A stretch of 64,000 nt of DNA from assembly GCA_020081605.1 (NCBI GenBank), contig JAHREC010000007.1, positions 1 through 64,000 of the forward strand, given 5' to 3'. The translations under genes were made by a program, and so were the position numbers. The stretch comes from Albifimbria verrucaria. Taxonomy: Eukaryota; Ascomycota; Sordariomycetes; Hypocreales; Stachybotryaceae. Positions 35,670 through 46,764 of this stretch are shown here, one piece after another. Position 1 is the stretch's first letter. The number at the start of each line of letters is the position of its first letter. The notes beneath the pieces were generated by a model, which had not been told where the DNA came from, searched no databases, and saw only the letters and a list, made by a program, of their open reading frames with translations.

Positions 35670-36737
35670 GTGAAAATTTGTGAGAGAAAGGATAGGCCCT
35701 GGACTCTTCTTCCATGGCTTGAGCTGGATGATCCAGTCCTCAGCGATACCCGCTGGAAGTCTGTGGCGCTTCTCTACAACAGTGCTTGGTTTAGCCGTGG
35801 CTGGACCGTACAAGAAGCAGCACTCGCTCAAGAAGGTCTTGCAATATGGGGTCAATATGAGATTTGTTGGACAATGTCAATGCGATTTGATGCATGGGCT
35901 ACCTGACGCGCACCAAGCTGCGTAAAAAGTACGGCATTGATACTCCTGCTTTGCACTGGTACAAGTACTTCGGCCGAAATCAGCACGAGGCGCTGTTTTT
36001 CCGGGAGGACAAATACTTGCCTGCAGTGTCGCTACTCAACACTCTAGAGAGAGTGAGGATACTAGGATTGACAGATCCGAGGGACAGGATCTACACCTTT
36101 CTGGAAGTACTGGTCTCTGACAGCGAAGAAGAACCCGAGACCGGCTTGCAGGTGCGCCCCAATTATATGCAAAGTTTTATGGATGTGTACAAGGATTTCG
36201 CAATAGATTCACATACAGAAGAAACGGAAAGTCGAACTCGACTACGTCCAACACACTGGGTAGACTCTGGACGCGAAGCTACCGTCATGGATTCCGCGGT
36301 CGGATATCAGACTTGAAGGTGGATGCAGACTTTATATTCCACGTTAGCAAGCATTGACGGACCGAAGCTTGTCTATTCATGGCCCCTCCATGATTAGCAC
36401 CAAACTTGGCGTCCGAGCTACAGTCCTGGACTCCGTAGTCCATGTTTCTGAAGTCTTAAGTTCAGAAGTAACTTTGGATGACATCGCACAGATCTGGAAA
36501 ACTCTTGTCCAACTCAATATTCCTACTCCATACCCTCCACTCTATCGTCTCCATGCGTTTTTGGAGACTTTGCGTGGAGGCATATCGCAGGGAGATGTAG
36601 AGACTTTTCGAAGGTCTCAGGCGGCATATCTGTTTGAAATACACCGGAAGGCCAGTGCTCTGGAGGCAATTGATATCCAGTATTGGGAAGAGACAGCTGA
36701 ATATGGAGACATGGACTTCTACCACTCTTTAATTTAG
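35670..36737 (+). pseudogene. HET-domain protein, 5'-truncated and broken
   Basis: The surviving part begins inside the heterokaryon-incompatibility domain with WFSRGWTVQEAALAQEG, a core HET motif. After a frame change near 35895 it continues through LGLTDPRDRIYTFLEV, another family hallmark. A further break near 36320-36355 leads to the C-terminal part (LSIHGPSMISTKLGVRATVLD, related to the family's ...G...D.V). The N-terminal first third of the HET domain is missing; upstream is AT-rich DNA. HET proteins trigger cell death on contact between incompatible strains. This copy is probably non-functional. Confidence 0.8.
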
Positions 36738-36934
36738 TTACTACTCTATAGGAAAAGGATATTCCTTATTCAGCGTAGTTATCTGGGTGCTGCCTACTCT
36801 ATTACTTATACAGCGGATTAATGTGGAATTATTATTGGGTGTAAGACGCTTTCTATTCTATAGTATATAGAAACAGAGAATATGTATAAACTTCTTGGTT
36901 AGCGCTTATATTACCGGAATAATATTGTAGATAA

Positions 36935-37480
36935 ATGGAGAATTTTTTCGAGGATTTATATTGCTTAGAAGAGAGGAGAGTAAAGGCTAGACTGAGTGGA
37001 AGGTATAAGAAGAAGATATTATTTTGTGCTAATACCGATTCTGCTCCAACGTGTTATACATTTTCATTCGAGTTTCCCTATTCTCTCGAGAGTAATCAAG
37101 CTATTATGCTAGAGCAGGGAAGTATATCTTATGCGAGAAGCTATTCATAATTAATATAAGAGAGGCCGAGGAAGTTATTGAGGCTGCTAAGGCTAGAGGA
37201 GTCTACTTAATGGAGGGTTATCACCTATATGCATGCTTTGCAATGAGAGTATATTAAAAAGACTTTAGCTATCTGGATAAGATTCTTCCCTATGCTTATA
37301 GAGCTTAAGAAGAAGATTGTGTCTGGTACTATTGGCTATGTTTAGCGATCTATAGTCGAAAGAGGTTTGGGAGCGTCCTAGGATAATATCCCTAAGATAC
37401 ATTGGCTCGAAGATCCTATACTTAGCAGTGGTGCACTCTTATATCTTAGTATTTATATACTTATTTACTTAAATATAATT
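36935..37480 (+). pseudogene. Relic of a Gfo/Idh/MocA-type oxidoreductase
   Basis: Fragments in shifting frames spell NQAIMLEQGKYILCEKLF (family HVLCEKPF), then EAEEVIEAAKARGVYLMEGY. A stretch WIRFFPMLIELKKKIVSG then TIGYV, with a TAG replacing a codon after V, follows. The last words are KIHWLEDPILSSGALLYLSI (family RL.DP...GGALLDLG.Y). This is the order of a dimeric dihydrodiol dehydrogenase or NADP-dependent D-xylose dehydrogenase. Stops and frame changes are many and the 3' part dissolves into AT-rich DNA. The exact left edge is uncertain. It is a RIP-touched pseudogene. Confidence 0.65.
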
Positions 37481-39311
37481 ATAAGTTAAGGTTTTTATAG
37501 AGATAAGTATTTAAAGTATAAGATAATATTATTGATTTATATTATTAATAGAGTCGACGAGACTATTATAATTATACTATAGTATAAGATATTAAAAAAT
37601 AAACCCTAAATAAATATATATTTATTTATTATTATAATAAATAGCTAGCTAGATTAATATAAAATATAAAAGTATAATAATATAATTATATTATATATTA
37701 AATATAAACCTAGCTATTTAATAGGTTTTAAAATGAAGAATAATAATAAAGAAAGTATTTATTTTAAGTATTTAAAAGATATATCTAGCTTTAAATATAA
37801 AATTAATATAATTATAATAAATATTATAATAAGTAGAATAGAGAGCTTAAGGATATCTCTATTAGAGATATTATAAATAATAGTTTAATATATAAAATTT
37901 ATATAAGATTTATATTAGATTTATATATAAAATAGTCTTATTTACTATTAAAATAATATTTAAAATAAATATAAAGAAACACTTATATTTAATTTAATTA
38001 AATTATATTATCAATTTTAATATAAAACTTATTATATTATTCTATTATATTATATTTAAATAATATTGCTAATATAATTAAGGTTATATTAACTTATTAA
38101 ATTAAATTTAATAAAGAAGCAGATAGGCGTCTATAATAGCTAAACTTGTCGGATTAATAATTTGTATGCTATTGCTATTATATTTATATCACATTCCTCA
38201 AACATAGCATGGGTTGCCCGGTTCCATGACTCGTGCCGAAAGCGGCGGGCCTATAGGCAAGTAGGATTAATATATAACTTTCTTTGATAAATGTGGTAGC
38301 AATTATTAACATATTTGTTTTTAGAATCCCTATTAAATATTCTGTCTATCTCGAACCGAATGATGGCTGTGCGTTTACTGTAGTAAATATACATAGGCCT
38401 GGCAAAGGTTAGGATTATGTCGGGCTTCGAGCTTTGGACAAGAGCTATCACGGCTTACTAAGAACTGGTCCGCCCACTACAGCCAATGCATAATCTGCCA
38501 CAGCAATTCCTCTCCATGCGAGAGAGAGTATAAATCGCTAAGAATACTATATATATTTATTATCATTTCCTGTAGACGCACATTATATCCAGTTTTAGTG
38601 ATGTTTATTAATATATTTTAAATAAGAAAATACTTTAAAAAAATAAATTAATAAAATAAAATAGAATAATAAAGATAATTATAAAAGGAAAGCATTAAAT
38701 AAATCAATTTCTTTTTGCTCTCGTGCTGCAAACAAGCTACCTGTATAAGAAACACGAACCGAATCTCGAAGAGGATACACTAACTTGGCATATAGTGGTC
38801 TTAAAAGCACGCGATTGTCTGGCTTGACTCGCCCAGAAGAGCAAACCCGCCAAGCGCTGCCTGGAGGTTTTGGATGTGATACACAACCGGACAGAAGACT
38901 TTTGCCGTGTCCAGTTGCAGACCAATCCGAAACAGGAATTAGAAGTCGGGCTGGTGAATAATAAATTTTGAGCCTTAACGTCGGGCAGAGTCAACTGTTA
39001 GCGACCGAGAATGACGTGACGTGTGCTTCCATTAATGAATTCACCACGAACAATCATCATTCAGATTCAACTATGCGTCTGATTCTTGACTAGACCCCTG
39101 GGGCAGCCTTGATAATACTCCGATGGATGCACTCTTTGATGACTGGATCTGACCCCATTCGAATAACCCGGCCCAAGGATCATGGTTTTGGTATTGTGTA
39201 TAATAACACCCTAAACTGGACTCGCAACTATTTACTTATACTGAATGACTGCTTCTACATAAGATAAATCAAAGTGTACTTAGGTTCGATCTACTGTTAG
39301 CTTAGCTCTGT
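37481..39311. other. AT-rich RIP-like tract and unassigned sequence
   Basis: 37481-38100 and 38560-38700 are AT-rich and depleted of CA/TG. Between them, 38130-38250 has normal composition (GGGTTGCCCGGTTCCATGAC). Minus-strand bases 38737-38994 contain an open frame of 85 codons without a recognised motif. Nothing is annotated. Confidence 0.5.
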
Positions 39312-39968
39312 TTATCTGACCGAACTGCTATCGTCTTCTTCATCGTCTTCTTCATCGTCTTCTTCTTCGTCGTCGTCCTCTTCCTCGGCCTCGGCCTCTT
39401 CATCCTCATCAGATGAGTACGAGCGCTGGGGAAGGTGGCGAGTGTTCATCTGCCAACAGTCACAGTTCTTCCACCTATAATTCTCCTCTTCTATCTGCGG
39501 AAAGTAAGCATCGTTTTGACGTTGTATGGCAATAAACCATTTTCAACTTACACCTAAGCACGACCACAATCCTAAAGTTGCATTATAAGCCCCACCACCA
39601 CACTCGAAACAGTAAAATGTGTCCTCGTCCTCAGGGCACTCCTCATCTTGAGTGGCAGCGATAGAAACTTCGTGGGGAGATTGATTGGCAATCTGGCTAG
39701 GTTGAGCTTCCTCTTCCAGCATCTCTACGGGTAGATTTAGCTCCCGGCCAGTGACGTTTGAAGAGAGATCATGATGCTGCATAATAGCCCCAGCGCTGCT
39801 GTTGTAGTTCAAGCTGTCCAAGCTCCCGATATGCACTGTAGTTTCACTTTTCCTGCCGCAGGCGAAATTCGTGAAGAGTGCGCATGGAACCTCTGGCGAG
39901 ACCATGCCGTTATCCAAGGTTGCCCAGCATAGAGCAGAAAACAGTAGAAAAGATAAGAGAAATGCCAT
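39312..39968 (-). CDS. Secreted protein with CxECGGG module and acidic tail
   Basis: The start at 39968 begins with a signal peptide (MAFLLSFLLFSALCWA). The first exon ends FYCFECGGG..LWSCLG. An intron (GTAAGT to CCGCAG, about 39455-39549) leads to an exon with ENYRWKNCDCW. The C-terminus is a run of about 30 Asp/Glu residues (39330-39395) before the stop at 39312. The frame is intact. The cysteine words closely match a module in the large protein at 42.7-45.4 kb (CSECGGG...CLG...YKDCDC), with an intron in the same place after CLG. Function is unknown; it is probably extracellular. The acidic tail could bind calcium or a basic partner. Confidence 0.7.
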
Positions 39969-40548
39969 AACGCAATGTCTTTAGTAGTACAGGTTAGGTG
40001 TTTGGTAGATAACGTACCAGATTAAATCGTTCGAATCCTAAGCCAGGAATGAAGAGTAAACAGGGCAGGGCTGAGCTTTGGATATAGAGGAGACTTATAA
40101 AAGAGCGATGTCAGCATCAGCGCTAATAGGCGAAACGACCCCACAAATCACTTGATTGGCTTCTATTTACGGCATTGAACTGGGGCTCAATGCAAATGGA
40201 CTTTGTAGTTACCCGGCAAGTCCTTGGGGGCGAAGCTTAACCTTCGTATAATACGGCGGACACACCAAAGGCCTCTGACATGATCAGATACACCCGCTGT
40301 AGCATATGTCAATATTCAGACCTGCTGTCTATCTTAAAGATGCCGCTCTAAACGCTGCAGCCATGTTGTGGGTCCATGACCTCCAGTAACCGAAGCAGTC
40401 CTCAGCACACTCTACTCATACCAGATACGCCAGTTGCTTCGACCAGCTAATTCCAATGTGCAAAAGTTCCTCCTAGTCGCCTTGCAAACGTTAAAATGAA
40501 GTCTAGGATGTAATGAGAATGAATTAAGTGTGAAACCCGTAACTGCCT
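39969..40548. other. Intergenic, no gene supported
   Basis: It holds the promoter of the secreted acidic protein. No other signal is seen. Confidence 0.4.
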
Positions 40549-41876
40549 CTACGCAACGAAGACCTTGGCCACGCGCTTCGTCACCAGCTGCACCCACTTT
40601 GTTGTGATCCTTTGAACCAAGCTGATTTTTCCCGCCACGGTGTCTTCCTCTCTCTGTTTCCCTTCGCCTTCCTTTTTATTATCCCACGGTTGGGGAAGTG
40701 TGTATCCGGCCCCATCACTCTGGCCTTTTGGAGGGCTGCGATCAGCTAGTAGTGCCCATAGCCCAAGATATGCTGCATTGATCGGCGGTGTTAGCAATAC
40801 AAGCCTTGTAGCGGATGTCGGCTTGCAGCTCCGATTTACTCACCGTAATTATCGGCATTTTTAAGGCTGTGTCTTTATCCATTGTGACAATGTTAGCCCA
40901 TCCGTAAGATTTCTTGCCTTTCACATCCTCTGTGTTGTAGTGCTCGATATGCGTGAACTGATAGTCAACAATTAGTTTTGGCATGTTAAGGCCGAGAATC
41001 TAGAGCATAAATACCTCATGAAGCAAACAAAGCGATATCAAATGCTTGAAATCACCAATTCCATGGAATAGCTTGGAAAGGTCCTTTTGCGCAGGGATAT
41101 GGCTCAGGTGAGCTGGATCTTTGGCTGTGCCTTTTGCCCGCGTGAACTCTTTATCGCATAGGTCTACGGTAGAACGTTCATTGTTCTGTTCGGGTTCGCC
41201 GTCTGCAATCTTTGTCCGGCCTGTAGCTGTGAAGGCGTAGGCCCCACGCTCACTACAACCCTTGTGATTAACATAGAGTTTGTTCTCTGTGTCCCTCATC
41301 CTGTTCTTTTTCTTGCTAAACACCCAGCGTTCTCCTATAAAGTGTTAGCAACTTCCTCGCAACACCTTATCTTAGCAGCCATGCAGCTTTGACGGAAGTG
41401 TGGCAACGTACCATTATTGCAGTATATGCGTACATCGGACTTCCGACGCTTATCATCATCAGATTCAGAGGCGTCAGACTGAAGCTCAGCTACGTTTTTC
41501 CATTCCTTGCCGATCTCACTCATTATATCTATTCTATGTCAGCACGCTTTAATCGAGTTTAAGACTTGGCATGCAAGGCTCCGAGGAAGTTGCACATACC
41601 GACTACGCGCTTGTATGCGTCTGTATCTTCGTCTTTGGAGAAGTGAAAAATGCGCTTGAAAACGTTGGCGAAATCGGTATCTGTGTCACTACTGAGTCGA
41701 TTTGCAGCGCTCTTGGCTGCATCGAAAGTCTCTTGGAGGTAAGCACTCCATTCTGGTCGTGCCGTACAAGAGCTGTGTACCCAGTAGGTTCTTGTCTCTC
41801 CTAAACAGAATGGTGAAAGCACAAAAATAGCACAAAGCAAGGAACTCAAAAACCATCCACCCATTGTTGAAGCCAC
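40549..41876 (-). CDS. Secreted HEXXH zinc metalloprotease (M35/lysine-specific-like)
   Basis: The start at 41876 gives a signal peptide (GWFLSSLLCAIFVLSPFCLG). Introns near 41602-41538 (GTATGT), 41411-41338 (GTACGT) and 41018-40963 (GTATTT) join the parts. Across the last of these the reading becomes LCLLHEFTHIEH, an HEXXH zinc site. It is followed by KKSYGWANIV and, after reading AAAAA near 40860 as AAAAAA, NADNYA and an intron (GTGAGT to ATGCAG). This order (HEXXH, then a Gly/Tyr word, then NADNYA) matches fungal deuterolysin-like or lysine-specific metalloendopeptidase domains. The C-terminus after a Pro/Gly-rich part is basic. Likely extracellular protease of about 370 residues; substrate unknown. 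Confidence 0.75.
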
Positions 41877-42718
41877 TCGCAGACAAATCTTGAATAGTTA
41901 TGAGTTAAAGGCACTGGTGTTAATACAAGTTATTGATGCAGAATATTCATAGTTCAGACCCGCCTGTACGCTCCATGGTGGCCCATTACAGATTTATAGT
42001 CCCCGTGCTGCCATGAGGCATCCTTGCTAACACCAAAATGCATTGCTAAATCACTTCATATGTTTACAGGGTTCTTTTTATTATTAGGACGTACACGTGA
42101 GGCGCAGGATGGTATCCCGATGTACTTTGGGTCACTTGCATGGACAACCTAGATTTCCGAATTCAAGCACTGCGTAAACGTCTCAAGAGGCTTACTGCCG
42201 ACCCAATGGGGTTATTATTAGAGCTTAGATGATGAGGTCAGCTGCGGACCATTCTGCTGTCCTAGCATTTGTGGTGTGCGCAAAATTGACTGATTGGTGC
42301 CTGATGCGGTTCAAAAGCCCTTCCAAAGTCCTCACGTAGTATCTCTAAACCAATTAGCAATAGTTGCCTGCCCTATAGAGGGCCCATTTCTGAAACAATC
42401 CTGGCTAAAGAGGCGTAGTCATCTCATATTCATGTCGCGCTAAATTCTTACGCTTCGATTCGAGGTATCTGTGCAAAAGATGCCCATCCATCCTGTGGGT
42501 ATTACGAGTGAAATTTACTAGAGTGCATCTATAGGTACTTTCGGGTATAACATTAAATTCAGCCTCGAAAGGATGGGGACATATTCGATAGCGGTATAAG
42601 TATATTAAGTTGATGCAAGTGCTGCTCTCTCCTGTAGATTACAAGCGTTGCTTCAAGTCTCGAGTATTGAGGCACGTTCTTTTTTCTTTTTGCCTTCACT
42701 TACCAACGAGCTTTATCC
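41877..42718. other. Divergent intergenic region
   Basis: It separates the minus-strand metalloprotease from the plus-strand cysteine-module protein, so it holds both promoters. No gene is supported. Confidence 0.5.
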
Positions 42719-45401
42719 ATGCGTTCTGTGTCTTTTCTCGCGGTGCTGCTCACTTTGAGGTGCAGCTTAGCATCTCTGATCAGTTGTCCAGACCATGTTG
42801 GGGCACCAAAATGGGGATGCGGTTCAGATTCTTGTGGGGAGAAACTAAGGAAAATTCACAGCAATGCAAGAACATAGAATGTGACTGTGAGTATTATTTT
42901 CAAAACGTTTCTAATGATCCTACTACTTATCCATATCGTGTAGGTGACCCGGAGGGCCCAACAGCCGATACACTCACTACTATAACAACCACTCCGTCAA
43001 CCAGTGGAGAACCAGTAGTTGCGACATTCGCTTTACAGACAATTTCATCTCTCACAGGGCTCAAAGAAGCTATCACTACAACCGTCACTAGCACAGGAAC
43101 CTCGGGTAAAGAAACCGCTGTAGCTGTCGTCGCAGCTGGTGGAGTGGCCTGGTTTCTTTCCGGTTTCCTTGGTGATGCGGCTGTAGTTGATTCCATCGTT
43201 GAACCGCCTGAAGTAGATGGACACCCAGATGATGAGACCTGTCCGAACTCTAGGGCTGAATGCCCCGACTGTAATGGAATTGGCGGCATGTGCATTACGG
43301 GTCCTAACCTGGGGTGTGCATGCGATCCACACCAATGCCCCAAAAACAAGCCAAGTTGCTTGGATTGCGGAGGAAATTCAGGTAAGGATCCCCGAGATGG
43401 TAGGTTGAATCAGGCATGCTGACATTGGAGCTAGGAAAGTGCACCTCTGGCAAAGACACGGACTGTGATTGCATGTGTCCCACTGGCGATAAGCAACCGA
43501 AGTGCGAAGACTCCAAATGCAAAGGTAATGACGATAACGTCTGCACCGAGGGAAGCGATTGCCCTTGCACACCGAAACCAAAGTGTCCCGAAGAGGAGTC
43601 GGAGACCTTAGATTGCTCCGAATGTGGAGGGGTGATGGAGGTGATGATCAAAAATGCCTGGGGGTGAGAAAGCTGTCCGGTATCGCGCTTGAGCTGTTAA
43701 CTAACTAAACCCGACACAAGCTCAAAGACAAGAACGACAAATACAAGGACTGTGACTGCCTTTCTGGAACGAGCTCAAATATCTACCTCTCCCCAGATGA
43801 ACCAACGGACGAACAAATTAGACTGTCATTTGAGAGTCTGCCAGACATAACCGAAATAAGTTTTGACTTGCCACCGAACCAGGAAGTACACTGCCAGGAA
43901 CGCCTGTTCGGTGCCCCGAAGAAGGATGTCCGCGATTCCATTGGCGTCAAAAGAGCCATCCAAGACTGGTGTGCCAGTGTTGATGGGCATACACTTAAAA
44001 ATGACGAAGGGAAGGATATAGACGCCAAGATGTGGTTGATTCCGAACTTGTGGTTGTTTACAAGAGGCTCCTTTTGGCTTTCAGCCAAAAATGGCACGAA
44101 GCCCCAGCAAGTAGTAAGTGCGGAGATGAGGTCAAAGTCCGTGAAGATGAATGTGTCGATATCTTGACACAGGCAATGGAGAGATGTGATACAGGTTCGG
44201 AAACGTTTGGCGCCTCCTATGCAGAAAAGTGCATCGAATACGTAAGATATTTCCCATGCATCCACAAGAGCATTTAGTCGATGCAAGTACTAAACCTACT
44301 GCGCCGCACAGGCAATCACAATCGATCACGAGACAAATCCCTACAGCCCTCCCTGGAACCGACTTCCGCCGATAGCCACGATCGGCGAATGCGAGGGTGA
44401 CTCAACTGAGGTAGAGAGCGATTTCTGGAACAACCTGTGGCCCAAATTCTGCGATGAGCTTGACGGTCTTGACGGGAGTCAGCTCAGAAAGGAATATTTA
44501 TATGATGATTTTCGAGGCGTGGAGGGCAGCGAGGCATACAAGGGCAAATGGCTCCAGGGGTACAAGTTTACTTTTGTGTTTTCGGGCGCGGATGGCGAAT
44601 GTAGGAATACCTGCCAAGAAGTGATGGGAAGCTCCGTAAAACGTGTAAGTCCATTGACCCAATGCATTGCGGAACACGGGTTTAAACGGAGACTATCGCT
44701 AACACGATCCTTCGGATGACTACAGGCGGCACGGATGGCATGACAAGAGCCGGGAGATTCGACGCTGGCTGCGGAACTTACAAGTTCGTGGTGGGTGCCC
44801 CAAAGCCAGCCGTGCCTTTATGCGGCAATGGCGAACGACAGGTGGATAATGCCATCAAGTTCAAGGCCAGCGACGCTCAAGACGCCATTAAGCAATACTG
44901 CAGCAGTAAAACAGCCATTGTGTCGGACCCTCAACAGCCGTATCCATTTGTGGACAAGGGTCTGTATGATGACAGATACACGTTGCCCTTGCGAGAATAC
45001 GTTTACGGCTCGACGACACTCATACTCCAGGCCGATTTCACAAGCACCGTTGGTCTTGACTCATCAGAGTGCAAGGAAAGCGATAACAAGGATTTCCATA
45101 TCAAAGACTATACCGAACGATGCGAGAAGCTCTTCTCCACTATCTTGAGTTCATGTGAGTATCCGGCTCTCCAGTCACGAGAAAGATGTTTTGAAGAGGC
45201 AGCTCTGACTCTATTTGCAGGCGACAGAGACACGGAGGATGAAAAGTCAAGCAGCTGGTTGTGGGAGTTTGAAGGTGACAATGGGTGTGTGCTTTGGCAG
45301 ATTACGGCGGTACCGACCGAGCGGCGTTCTTCTATGAGCTGATGGCCAGCCCTGAGAGGCTGAGTCAGTTGCAGTGTGTGGCGCAAGACCTCGGTGCCTA
45401 A
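42719..45401 (+). CDS. Large secreted cysteine-module protein
   Basis: The Met at 42719 starts a signal peptide (MRSVSFLAVLLTLRCSLA), followed by PKWGCGSDSCG. Reading GGGG near 42836-42840 as GGGGG joins the next exon. Six introns can be placed (about 42890, 43382, 43664, 44241, 44645, 45154; all GT-AG). Parts in order are a Thr/Ser stretch, then repeated cysteine words (CPDCNGIGG, CLDCGGNSG, CSECGGG, CLG...YKDCDC). A globular part of about 450 residues follows (RAIQDWCASVDG, GRFDAGCGTYKF) and then ADYGGTDRAAFFYELMASPE near the C-terminus at 45401. At least four one-base breaks exist. No catalytic GH18 motif is seen, though the tail loosely recalls C-terminal parts of large fungal chitinase-like proteins. 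Function unknown; secreted. Confidence 0.65.
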
Positions 45402-46171
45402 CATAGATCTGGAGATTTAGCAGTTCTCTCCGATACTATATAACATTTAACAGCAGTATTCGTAAACCTGGTTTCCCTCAGCTCGCTAGAGCAACAAAAT
45501 TACTATAGCCATCCACTTTATGCGAGACTTTATGCAAGTATCAGTGATAGCATGGTGAACCTCAACAGTGCAGTAAGTGGGTGGATTTTCCAGAATAACC
45601 CACAACGGAGCCGTCACGACGACTGCATGGACCGATAGGAGGTCGGTGTAAACCTTCCCATAAATATCGTCCATCAGGCATCGCTGCACGCGTACAGATT
45701 GCTAAAATAAAAGTATCTTCTGTTTAATCTTAAGTAATTAGTCTAGCCATGATGAGAGGAGAATGTTTCGGGAAGAAGGGAAAAAGGTATATGGGGTTAA
45801 CAGCGGATAGAATATAGCGAAAGAGTTGGGAATACATAGTATAGGAACTTAGGTTTAGGTGGATAAGATAGATATCTCGGATTTTAGTGATTTAGTAAAA
45901 AGCATTCCGATACAAGGGTTAAGGGCTATTATCTAAGATAAAATTAATAATAAATAATTATATGAATAATAAAGTATATTAAGATAATTAGATAATAAAT
46001 AATAATATATTTAAGTAATTATAATAGAATATAATAAAATAAGTAAAAGTTGAGATTTCTATATTAAATAAAGATTAAATAATATAAATAATTATAATTA
46101 TTAATAAAGAGAGTAAGACTAATAAGAGCTAATAGAGAGTGGATTATTAATAGATTAGATTAAAAAAAGAC

Positions 46172-46208
<37 letters not shown>

Positions 46209-46764
46209 AATAAAAAGTAAGGATTATTTAAAATAGAGAATAGAGATAATATATAGAAAAAAATTTAATTAAGGGGAGATAATAAATATTAATATATAAA
46301 AGATAAAAATAAAGAGAATTAAATAAATACCTAAGAAATAATAAAAATACTATTCGAAGATTAATTATATTAATACTATCTTATCTAGACTTGTATATAG
46401 AGTAGTAGCTTTATATTAAGCTATATAGAGAATGACCTATCCTTGTCTCCAGCCGTACCTACCTGGGCTCAAAACAGACGTTGCAGCGTCACCGCTCCGC
46501 TACTATCCCCTGTATCCTCCTTGAATTTAGCGCTTATGGATCGTTTATCAAAGCATGGATCAGAAACAGCCCATGCATAAGAGCAGGAACTCCGGTGTCA
46601 ATAATATGCCCGAATCTCAAGAAAGCGGTAAGAGGTAAGAAAATCGCGTATTTCCTAGCGGGCATTATCTGGCATTTATCTGGTCAATGGCACGGTCGGA
46701 GGTCAGCTAATGTGTTGCCGTCTTTCTCAACTCATTACTGCCTGGCTTCCCTTATCCTTCTACC
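45402..46764. other. AT-rich intergenic stretch with an A30 tract
   Basis: 46177-46206 is an uninterrupted run of 30 A. Flanking sequence to about 46330 is AT-rich but retains AGAG words, unlike the RIP block. The run could be the tail of an old retroposed element. The 105-codon frame at 46481-46798 overlaps the P450 start and lacks a motif. The last 100 bases are the P450 promoter. Confidence 0.5.
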
